From the NCBI GenBank assembly GCA_006937955.1, contig SSNP01000108.1:171322-235321 (forward strand): a DNA stretch of 64,000 nucleotides, in the 5' to 3' direction. Each line of letters opens with the position of its first letter. The first letter of the stretch is position 1. The position numbers were made by a program, and so were the translations under genes. Origin of the DNA: Pachypanchax playfairii. Its lineage: Eukaryota; Chordata; Actinopteri; Cyprinodontiformes; Aplocheilidae. This document shows positions 11,880 to 23,100 of the stretch, piece by piece. Below the pieces are notes generated by a model that did no database searches, was not told where the DNA came from, and saw nothing but the letters and a program-made list of their open reading frames with translations.

Positions 11880-12474
11880 AGGCTTCATCCAGATTCAGGG
11901 GAGCAGAGAAACCTGCTGGTAGTTTGCATTGACATCATTACTGCGGTAAAGACACTTCATCCCATCTTATTTTTCATGACTGGGGGGGGGGGTTGAATCC
12001 ATCCAAAGACCTTTATGTAACTGATTTGGTTTCAACCATGTGAACACACATCAGTGTTCTTGACACACATGAGTGTTTTCTCTCTACAGACGTGATGTGT
12101 TAGTTTATATTGACTGTTTGCGTTTGTACCGTCTGTTTTCATGTGTGTTCTGTCTGGCTCGTCGAGGCCTTGGGCCGTCTCACAGATAAGTGGTAAATTC
12201 TTCAGGCCAACAGACACATGTCAAAATTTCTTGGAACTACAGTGCATTTTATAATCTGAATCTCAATACATCCAAAAGTTCTTAAAATTCAAGTATGGTT
12301 TCAACTCTGCTGCTGAGGTGTAGTAGTTCGTCCCGACACCTCTCTGCACAAAGAGCTCAGTTGGGTCCTTCCTGTGTGGAGTTTAGATCTTCTTCCTGCA
12401 GAGTTTCTCCTACAGTTCAAAACCAAATACATTAGGTATGTATAAAACCCTGTGATGTACTGGTGACCTGTGGT
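11880..12474. other. Intergenic; nothing recognised
   Basis: Between the TTAA element and the GGAT array I see no gene or recognisable mobile element. Confidence 0.5.
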
Positions 12475-14640
12475 TGGATGGAGGATGGATAGATGAACAT
12501 GTGAATGGATGGATGGATAGACAGGTGGGTGGGGGATGGACAGGTGGACTGATGGATGGATGGATGGATGGATGGATGGATGATAGATGGATGATGGGTG
12601 TGTGATGGATGGATAATAGATGGATGATGGGTGTGTGATGGATGGATGAATGGATGTTTGATGGATGGATGAATGGATGAGGGGATGGATGATGGATGGA
12701 TGTGTGATAGATGGATGAGGGGATGGATGATGGATGGATGATAGATGGATGAGGGGATGGATGAGGGGATGAATGATTGATGTGTGATGGATGGATGGAT
12801 GAGGGGAGGGATGATTGATGTGTGATGGATGGATGGATGAGGGGAGGGATGATTGATGTGTGATGGATGGATGGTGGGATGGATGATAGATGGATGAGAG
12901 GATGGATGGATGGATGATTGATGTGTGATGGATGGATGAGGGGATGGATGATGGATGTGTGATAGATGGATGGATGAGGGGATGGATGATGGATGTGTGA
13001 TAGATGGATGGATGAGGGGATGGATGATGGATGTGTGATGGATGGATGAGGAGATGGATGATGGATGGATGAGGAGATGGATGTGTGATGGATGGATGAG
13101 GGGATGGATGATGGATTTGTGATGGATGGATGATGGATGTGTGATGGATGGATGGATGGATGGATGGATGAGGGGATAGATGATGGATGGATGTGTGATG
13201 GATGGATGAGGGGATGGATGATGGATGTGTGATGGATGGATGAGGAGATGGATGATGGATGGATGATAGATGGATGATGGGTGTGTGATGAATGGATGAG
13301 GGGATGGATGATGGATGTGTGATGGATGGATGATAGATGGATGATGGGTGTGTGATGAGGGGATGGATGATGGATGTTTGATGGATGGATGTGTTACAGA
13401 TGGATAATGGATGTGTGATGGATGGATGGATGGATGGATGAGGGGATAGATGATGGATGGATGTGTGATGGATGGATGAGGGGATGGATGATGGATGGAT
13501 GAGGAGATGGATGATGGATGGATGAGGGGATAGATGATTGATGGATGGATGTGTGATGGATGGATGGATGAGGGGATGGATGATAGATGGATGAGGGGAT
13601 GGATGATGGATGGATGATAGATGGATGATGGGTGTGTGATGAATGGATGAGGGGATGGATGATGGATGTGTGATGGATGATGGGTGTGTGATGAGGGGAT
13701 GGATGATGGATGTTTGATGGATGGATGTGTTACAGATGGATAATGGATGTGTGATGGATGGTGGGATGGATGATGGATGGATGATAGATGGATGAGGGGA
13801 TGGATGATGGATGGATGATGGATGGATGAGGGGAGGGATGATTGATGTGTGATGGATGGATGAGGAGATGGATGATGGATGTGTGATGGATGAATGAGGA
13901 GATGGATGAGGGGATGGATGATGGATGTGTGATGGATGGATGAGGAGATGGATGTGTGATGGATGGATGAGGGGATGGATGATGGATGTGTGATGGATGG
14001 ATGGATGAGGGGATAAATGATGGATGTGTGATGGATGGATGGATGGATTAGGGGATAGATGATGGATGGATGTGCGATGGATGGATGGATGAGGGGATAG
14101 ATGATGGATGGGTGAGGGATGGATGGATGGATGAGGGGATAGATGATGGATGGATGAGGGGATAGATGATGGATGTGTGATGGATGGATGGATGGATGAG
14201 GGGATGGATGATGGATGTGTGATGGATGGATGGATGAGGGGATAAATGATGGATGTGTGATGGATGGATGGATGAGGGGATAAATGATGGATGTGTGATG
14301 GATGGATGGATGGATTAGGGGATAGATGATGGATGGATGTGCGATGGATGGATGGATGAGGGGATAGATGATGGATGGATGGATAGATGATGGATGGATG
14401 TGTGATGGATGGATGGATGGATGAGGGGATAGATGATGGATGTGTGATGGATGGATGGATGGATGAGGGGATAGATGATGGATGGATGAGGGGATAGATG
14501 ATGGATGTGTGATGGATGGATGGATGGATGAGGGGATGGATGATAGATGGATGAGGGGATGGATGATGGATGGATGAGGGGATGAATGATTGATGTGTGA
14601 TGGATGAGGGGATAGATGATGGATGGATGAGGGGATGGAT
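12475..14640. repeat. GGAT-derived microsatellite/minisatellite array, about 2.2 kb
   Basis: Degenerate GGAT/GATG repeats are organised into longer mixed blocks such as GGATGAGGGGATGGATGATG and GATGGATGTGTGATGGATGG. The array has no stop codons in two minus-strand frames, which creates spurious frames of 784 and 738 codons made of Ser-Ile-His-Pro. It lies between glg1 and fbln7 and is non-coding. Confidence 0.95.
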
Positions 14641-15782
14641 GTGAACATTTAACACTTTTATTGTTTTGAACAGACGTTTCAGCTACATTATCAGAACACA
14701 CAGGAAACAGAATCTCAGCAGAAATACAAGCCAAAAACAAATAATCAATAAAATAAGAGCTCGGCTGTAAAATGGCACATTTTCTTTTTATTTTCTTGCA
14801 CTGACATAATCACCATCAAAGCTTGTTAATATAAAACTGGACATCAGTTTCTGATGAATCATCTGTCAGATTGGGATGTTTTGAGGTCCCTGACATCCTC
14901 TGTTGGGTTTCTGTGTCCTCTGGAGGATTTCAGATCACAATCTGAGGGATTGAACTTCTCACTTCATGGTAGTAAATGTTCTTCGTATGATGGAACCAGA
15001 ATCATTCAGACCATCAATCCACTGACTCCTAACAAACATGTTTAACCCTCAGAGACGACAAAAACATAGAACTGATAAATGATGCAGAGTCTGATGCAAG
15101 AAGAACAAATATTTATAAAACCAAACCAAATGGGACCAGGACTGGATCCTGGTTATGGGATTCAAACAAAAGACCTCCACAAAATGAAAAATATATACTG
15201 TATCATAAACCTTACTATACATTATATAACTATTTTAACATCATGTATTTGTCTTCTGCAGTGAATTTGTATGAATGACACGTAAAGTACGTTCTTCAGC
15301 CTTCAGGTCTGCAGCTGTCAGGCTGCTGCCGTCATCTGTTTATTACATGTTTATTACATGAACAAAGACATTTTCAGTTTGAACTAAACATAATGAGTCA
15401 CTATTACATTTTAAAGTTGAACTCAACCCACTGCTGAATGAAATGATGTCACTTAGATGTTACATGAAAGAGCTACAAAGCAGAAAACACAACACATTAA
15501 CAATACTGTATGTTTAGGGTCACATGTTAGAGGTTTATACCACAGACCTGGGATCAGCCAGCTCTGATCATTTAGACTGAAAGAGCCCAAGAAGGAAACA
15601 ACCAAACGGAGCTGAAAGATTGTATAAAATATGTATAAAAGGTTGAAAATAAACAAACCAATGCAAGAAAATCACACTTTCTATCTGAGTTTATATATTG
15701 TGGAAAAGCAATTATTCATCACATGAACTGAAATGAGAAACCCTCGTGACCTCCTGACCCCTCTGGCCCTTCCTCCTCCCTT
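14641..15782. other. Region downstream of fbln7; 3' UTR and intergenic
   Basis: fbln7 is transcribed toward this stretch, so its 3' UTR is expected here. No other coding sequence or clear repeat was seen. Confidence 0.45.
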
Positions 15783-18700
15783 CTAGAACATGTATGGTGA
15801 AACAAACAGAGTCACCTTGGTGAGGTATCGGCCCAGCAGAGTGTTGCGTTCCAGCTCGCTCATCTCCACCTCGGCCTCCAACGCAGCTGGACCTTTGATG
15901 GGTGTCACGAGGAGAAGAGTGCCGGTCTGCCGACCTGAGCGCTGCACGCTGAAGTGACCGCGGCCGCGGCCTCCAGCCAGGCCAAATCTCAGCGTGTCAC
16001 CCAACACTCGAGCCGCAGACACCCGGAAAAGAACGCGAGGGGCGGACATGTTGGAAACTACAGCCAGGAAGTGGAAGGAGATGGAGTTTGGAGCTTGGCT
16101 GCAAGCTTTGTCTCCAAGCATGCACGGGTTCCTTTCACAGCGCCTAAAGAAACACAAAGAGGACAGTCAGGTTGTTTCTAGGAGTTTGTGAATCATGGGG
16201 GTCCAAGCAGAGCGGAGAACTCCAGCTCCAGAGGACACAGGTCTGCTTGTTCTAATGACAACATTTAATCCTGAAGTGAATATCAGTTATGAAGGAAAAA
16301 AACATTAAAAATAGTTTATTTTTGTTACAGATTGAGCTCTTTGAGGTGTTTTTGATTAATTTTAATTTCCCCTGTTTCTTAGTTCTTACTATTTTCATTG
16401 ACTTTCCCCGTCACCTAAACTGTTTTTATTACTACCTCCACCAGCAGATCAGGTTTTCACCCGTGTTTATTAGTTTCTGTTAGCCAAACTGATGGAGGGA
16501 TTTTAATTACATTTTCAGGAAAAGTCAGAAATGGTCCCAGAAAGAAGTGGGTAGATTTTGGAGGGGATCTCGATCACCATCTGGATCCAGGAATGTTTTG
16601 AAGGACTCCACAATATTGTAAATATAATAACTCCACAATAAATGGTAATAAATGGAGGGTGAGTTCCCAACAGGTTCTACATGATACCGAGGACTGATCT
16701 GGATCAAGGACTGATCTGGATCAAGGACTGATCTTGATCAAGGACTGATCTGAATCAAGGACTGATCTGGATCAAGGACTGATCTGGATCAAGGACTGAT
16801 CTGAATCAGGGACTGATCTGGATCAAGGACTGATCTGAATCAGGGACTGATCTGGATCAAGGACTGATCTGAATAGGGGACTGATCTGGATCAAGGACTT
16901 ATCTGAATTGGGGACTGATCTGGATCAAGGACTGATCTGAATCAGGGACTGATCTGGATGCTGTGCGCTGTGTGCCGGTTGTTTTGACGGCGTTCCTACA
17001 CGGCAGGTTTTCATGGCGCATTTGTGGAAAATCTTGAATCCATCAACTTAGGCAGCATCCTAAGCAGGGATGCCCAGACTTCCCTCTCCTCAGCCACATC
17101 AGCCAGTTCTTCCGGGGGAACCCCGAGGCATTCCAGACACAGCTGAGACACATAGTACCTCCAGCGTGTCCTGGGTCTTCCCCTGAGCTTCCTCCCGGTG
17201 GGACGTGCCCAGAACACCCCAACATGGAGACCAGGATGCATCCTGATCAGATGCCCAAGCCACCTCAACTGACTCCTCTCAATGTGGAGGAGCATCGGCT
17301 CTACTCCGAGTCTCTCCTGGATGACCCAACTTCTCACCCTATCCTATCTCTAAGTGAGAGTCCAGACACCCTGCGGAGAAAACTCGGCCGCTTGTATCTG
17401 CGATCTTATACTTCCGGTCACTACCCAAAACTCGTGACCATAGAACGTAGGAACATAGATCGACTGGTAAACCGAGAGCTTTGCTTTTTGGCTCAGCTCC
17501 CTCTTCGCCACGACAGATCAAGCGCCCTCATCAGCTGCTCCGATCCGCCTGTCGATCTCACGCTCAAGTTTTCCCTCATTCATGATCAAGATTCTGAGAT
17601 ACTTGAGGAAGGACCTCTGCCCGACCCGGAAAGGGCACTCTACCCTTTCAAAAACCATGGTCTCTGATTTAGAGGTACTGATCCTCATGCAGCAGCTTCA
17701 CACTCGGCTGCAATTCACCCCTGTAAAAGTTGGAGATCACGGTCCGATGCAGCCAACAAAACCACATCATCTGAAAAGAGCAGAGATACAATCCTGAGGC
17801 CCCCAAACCGGATCTCCTCAACACCTCGGCTGCACCTAGAAATTCTGTCCATAAAGGTTATGAACAGAATCAATGACAAAGGACAAAAAAAAGCAGCATT
17901 TGGTTGGTAAAATTAGTCTGGAGTCAAAGCTCTCACAATGTTGTTGCTGAGTTTCTCCTGAACGGGCTTTTCATGTCAGTTATGACAGAATTATTGTGAA
18001 ATTATCCGCTTTGACCTTCTATTGTCTGAAACAGATACCGATGAGTTTCTGTTCATCTTGGATGTTTGTGTGCTCAAGTTTCTGTTTCACTTACACGGTC
18101 AATTCTAAAAACATCAAAGAAAGAAACATCTGGTTGCTCTTTATACAACTTCTAAAGTTTAATATCGTCATCTTGTACCACCTTCAACCATTTTTAGGAC
18201 CGTCTCTTCATTTATTGACAATTTCTATTTGCCTAAATTGATCTTGTTTCTTGATTTGAGCGTTCAATCTTCTTTCACTTTGTTTGTAGAGATTCTTTAA
18301 CCACTTTACTGGCTGTAAGAAGACACCAAAACTCTAAAATTGGTAAACATGTCCAGTGCTATAATTTTATGTTTCTTGACCAATTTAGTTGACTGGAGCC
18401 TGAAAACTGTACAGTCTGTCACAGGCCAAACCTCAGGATCAGCCCACTTTTTGTTTGGGAACAGCCAAATGATGGGCGTTGAAGGAAAGTGGCTCACATA
18501 CAGGTTCAAGTCATTGTTTTCCAAATTACTGGCCTATGAGGTGAGAGGTTTCTGGTTTTCATTCCTTCTCAGCTTGATGTTTGTTGTTCTATTGTCTTCT
18601 CAGATTCCTGATTTTATTCTTGTTTATTTCAAGCTGACACTCAGTTAACTTCTTATTAGAGTGGGTGTTGTCTCTATCTGACCTGATCACATTTAGTGTT

Positions 18701-20135
18701 CTGGATCCATCCACAACTATTTGAACAGAACAATGTCAGTATAATTGATCCAATTCTATATGTTGAGTAGAAGCGGTTGTGTGAATGTTTTAGTAAGTAG
18801 TAACCACAGCTATTTATTCTAATGAGCGGTTGTATTTTTTTAAAGAGCAACTCACCCTCAGAACAGCTTTTTCTGCTTATAAACTGTATTAGTGGGTCTT
18901 TACCAATGCAACCTTTCAGTTTCTGGGCATTCTCTGACATTTTCATGTGAACTTGTTAAACTAGTTAAATTCTACACTTTTAGATATAAAAACATCTAAT
19001 GGTGCGTTCACACCGGCCACTTTGTCAACGTCAAGCAACGCTGATAACGCTCCAAATTTGACGTTTGAAAGTTGAAGCTCATAACGCCTGCCAGTCAGAG
19101 CGCATAGGCGTTAAAGCTCGTAAAGCCTGACCGAAAAAGAGCGCGAAGGCGGGGCTTCCTTTGTTATGGGATGTTCGGAGCTATGGCGGATCATATTGAG
19201 ACAGTGGCTTGGATTTATTTACTTCATAGATCTAGACAACGTCGACGTCGGGAGCATCAGCGCCGTTTGTGGATACACCCCATTCTTCAGATGCGTTCTG
19301 AGTTTGGTGAGTTTAACCATTTGCTCCAGGAGCTACGTTTGGATGAGGTTCGCTTCCAGCGCTACTTCCGTCTGTGGACGGGTCGTTGAAATATGTAAGT
19401 TTATGTTAACAGAGTGCAGAAAATAAAGACTCTTGAATGGGGACTGAGCAGAAATGTTAACAAGATGTTAATGAGCATTTTTGCACACAGTTTTGGTTAA
19501 AGGTCCTGTATCATACAAAATCAACTTTTTGGACCTTTTAACCATGTTGTGTTTCTATTTCCTTATTAAAAAAAACTCCAGAGTGGTTTCTGGTTTAATA
19601 CACACATTTCTCAGTAATCCTCCTGAATCCTGCAGCTGCTCACTCGCTCCTAGAAAACGACTGACTCTAACATAGTGATGTAACAATGTTACACCAGGAA
19701 GTGTTTGACGTGTCCGTGATGCCCCTGCAGATTAAATACACATGCCCCAAGCTGCAAGAGTCTGAAGCAAGACACTAAGCACCACCGTTTTATAGTATTT
19801 CACTTTCTAAAAATGTCTCAGTGAAAATGTGCATTTAGCTGCGAGAGTTACAGGAATTTATTCACCATTTTATTCAGGCAGCTCGAGGGGCAGCACTCAC
19901 AAGGAGGGGGCCTGAAGGAGAGATGGGAACAGAGTGTTTTACTTCCTGGTTGGAGAATAACTGGAGAATATGAGTTATATTTCAGGACAAATGAAAACCA
20001 TATAACACCAACAATAATATTTTATCATATATGTGTCTATCACAGATGTTGAATCTGTAAAATAGCAGATACAGGAGCTCTTGATTCAGGTATGGATGAT
20101 CTTTGTAGAAAACACATCCATGTTCTATATTATTA

Positions 20136-20197
<62 letters not shown>

Positions 20198-23100
20198 GCT
20201 GTCATTATCTTTTGTTCCGTTTCTCTTTCCATAGGCATGACGACCTTTCTGTGTTTGTTTCTGTTGCTGACCTGTCAGCTCAGACCATGTCATCACTCAC
20301 TGAATCTGATTACTATGTACAATTCATCAAAATGTTTGTATTTAACTACCGTTGAATCTGGACTTGTTGATCTGAATTGAATTAAGCATCGCTACCAGGC
20401 AGAGTGATAAGATCATGTCGAGTTACTGAGTGTTTATTGTGAAAGTACAACATTTTTCCCGTGGAAGACACGCAGTTTCTCACTGTTCTGAGGTCACTTT
20501 GACTCAACAGATGACAGTTTTAACTTCTTTGTCAGTATTCAGAGTGAAACACAAAGACACGTGGAACACTAAACTTCTGAAAGAAGAGTGAAGTGATGAT
20601 AAAAAGGGATTTTTGTGGTTCTGTTTGAGTTTTGACTGGTCTCTAGCGTTTCCTGAAACGTTCTCCAGATCTGTTGTTGTAATGTGCTTCGCCACGAGGA
20701 AAACACATATTTATATAGACGATCAAAAAGAAATGAACAATACGAGGAGAAAGGACTGGAATGACTCTTACATGGGTGATGTCTTGATGTATGTGGCGTT
20801 TTTCATATTTGGACAATCCACCGTCACACACTGGAAACCACCAAAGGTGTTCACACACAATTGCTCTGCTGTGCAGTTGTGGCTCTGGCTCTCACATTCA
20901 TCAATGTCTAGAAGTGAAAGGTCAAAGGTCAGCGATACTACCAACCCCTTAATTTTGCCTTCAACATACAGAGTATGTGAGCTGGACCTGAGCAGCTGCG
21001 ACCGTCTGTGGCCAGGTTGTAACCAGGTGGACAGACACAGTAGAAGCTGCCGGGTGTGTTTATACACTGATGGATGCAGAGCCGGCCTGGCTGAGCCAAG
21101 GGAAACAGATGACACTCATCGATGTCTGAAACACACGGAGAGATTTTAAAAACGTAGATATATCACATGATTTACTCTGATAAATAAATAAAACAACTGA
21201 GCTAAAAAATTACTTTATGATATTTTAAATGTGGAATCGACGTGTTCTTTTTGCTGGTTGCCAGTAAGAATTGTAATTTTTCTCTACCTGTGCAGATGTT
21301 GTTGTCGCGGCCTGATATGGTGAAACCAACATCACAGGTGCAACGGGTTGAGCCCAGGAAATGCGTGCAGTTAGAGGGCCTGATGGAGGAAGATGGAGAA
21401 GAAGATGTTGGGGATGAAATAGGAGAAGGTGAAGATCCTGAGGAGGAGGAGGACAAGGCAGCAGAAGCAGGGACAAAGGAAGCAGCTGAAGAGAAAGAAG
21501 CCATGGAGTTGCTGGTGCTATTAAGTCCTGAAAAGACAATAAACAAACAATAAAAAGTCAGGTTTATCCTGGAACTGGACCTGGATATACATCTGACTCA
21601 CGCCTGCACATAGGCTGTTGGCCACTCCATTTCAGAGAATCCTGACACACTCGGGTCCGTGGGCCAATCAGTTCATAGCCAGGCTTGCACAGGAAGTGGA
21701 CCTCGTGCCCCACGCCATACACTCTACCCAGTCTGCGACCATAAGCTGGAGGTTCTGGTTTGGGGCAGGATGCTGGAAGCAGAGTACATCAGGTTCAGAG
21801 ATGAGCTGAACTTCAGTGTGTCTCTGAAATGCTGTTTATAATAATCAGATTCATCTTCATTCTTTGCAATCGCAGATTTACTTTTAGAAAATGGTTCATT
21901 CATTGTTTTTTTTTTTTTATTTTTACCTATCTAACATCAGCCTTTCCTCTGATTTCCTGGAGCTCTACAACAGCTACAAGTTTCATCCCTCACCATTTTT
22001 GCCTGTTTTAAAGACGGCCATGGTGTTGTTGTGCAGAGCACTGATCTTCTTCCTGAGGGAACGCAGACCCTGCTGGTACGATGTCTCATGTAACGCTAAC
22101 ATCTTCTCCACCTGCCGAAGCGAGTTCAGCAGATCATGAGCGGATGAACACTCCTGTAGTGAGAACAGAGAAACAGCAAAGTACTGCAGCAATAAATAGT
22201 TTAGGCTGAATACAAGGAAAGCTAAGACTGAAAATCATGACCAACTTAGACATCGACAGCCTACTGCTTACAATGGGTAAGTAATAAAGTGCCCTTTGAA
22301 AGCTTACTAGAGCATGTGAATGCAAGGACCATGTCCATTGCAATCATCACAGACACTAATAAGCTGGTTTAAACTACAGTAATAGTGGTTGTCTATGATG
22401 TAGATGGTGCAATCCGTAAGAAGCATTGTCCCCCATGAAGGAGAAGGCTTGAAGCTGAGCTCCAGGCAACAAGGAGAGAAATTAGACAGCTGTCAGAGCA
22501 ACAGAAAGGTGCAATGAAGGAAGAGATAACAAAGAAATATCTCAACTTGCCCAAACCTTGGGCTCTGGGGTCTGCCAAACAACACCTCACATCTCTGGCT
22601 ACTCATCTGAAGAGGTACACAAGAAACGCAGAAGCTAGGAGAATAAGCAGGGTGTTGTCCACTGCAACATCCAAAGCAAAAACATGAGAACAGACCCACC
22701 TACAGCTGAGCCTGAACAATACTGGAGAAGTGTATGGAAGAAGGGTTGGGTTAGACCACATCAGGCCTTTACGTCATCCACAACTATTGGTTGACCCAAG
22801 GCCAGACAGTTCTGATCATGAAGGACCACCAGAAAGGCCCAATCCCATCCACCTACCAGCCAATCACCAGCCTCAGTACAAGATGAAAGCTCATGTCTGA
22901 TATCATAGCAGCTAAGATGAAAAGACATTTGTCTCAATACATGAGTACAGAAGGGAACTGACAATGACACCAGAGGCGCGTCAAGGCAGGAAGACCAGAC
23001 TGATTAACCTCTGTACTACAAGAAAACCCATGACTTAGTACCACACATATGGATCCTCGAGTACTTGGAACTTTAGAACATCAACAGGACAACTGCTTGT

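Noticed and set aside
12301..14740. Minus-strand frames of 784, 738 and 141 codons rich in Ser, Ile, His, Pro
   Set aside because: They are explained by the GGAT array, which has no stops in those frames. There is no independent coding evidence.
20081..20380. Poly-Ile, poly-Tyr and poly-Asn reading frames
   Set aside because: Produced by the TTA microsatellite in the fbln7 intron.
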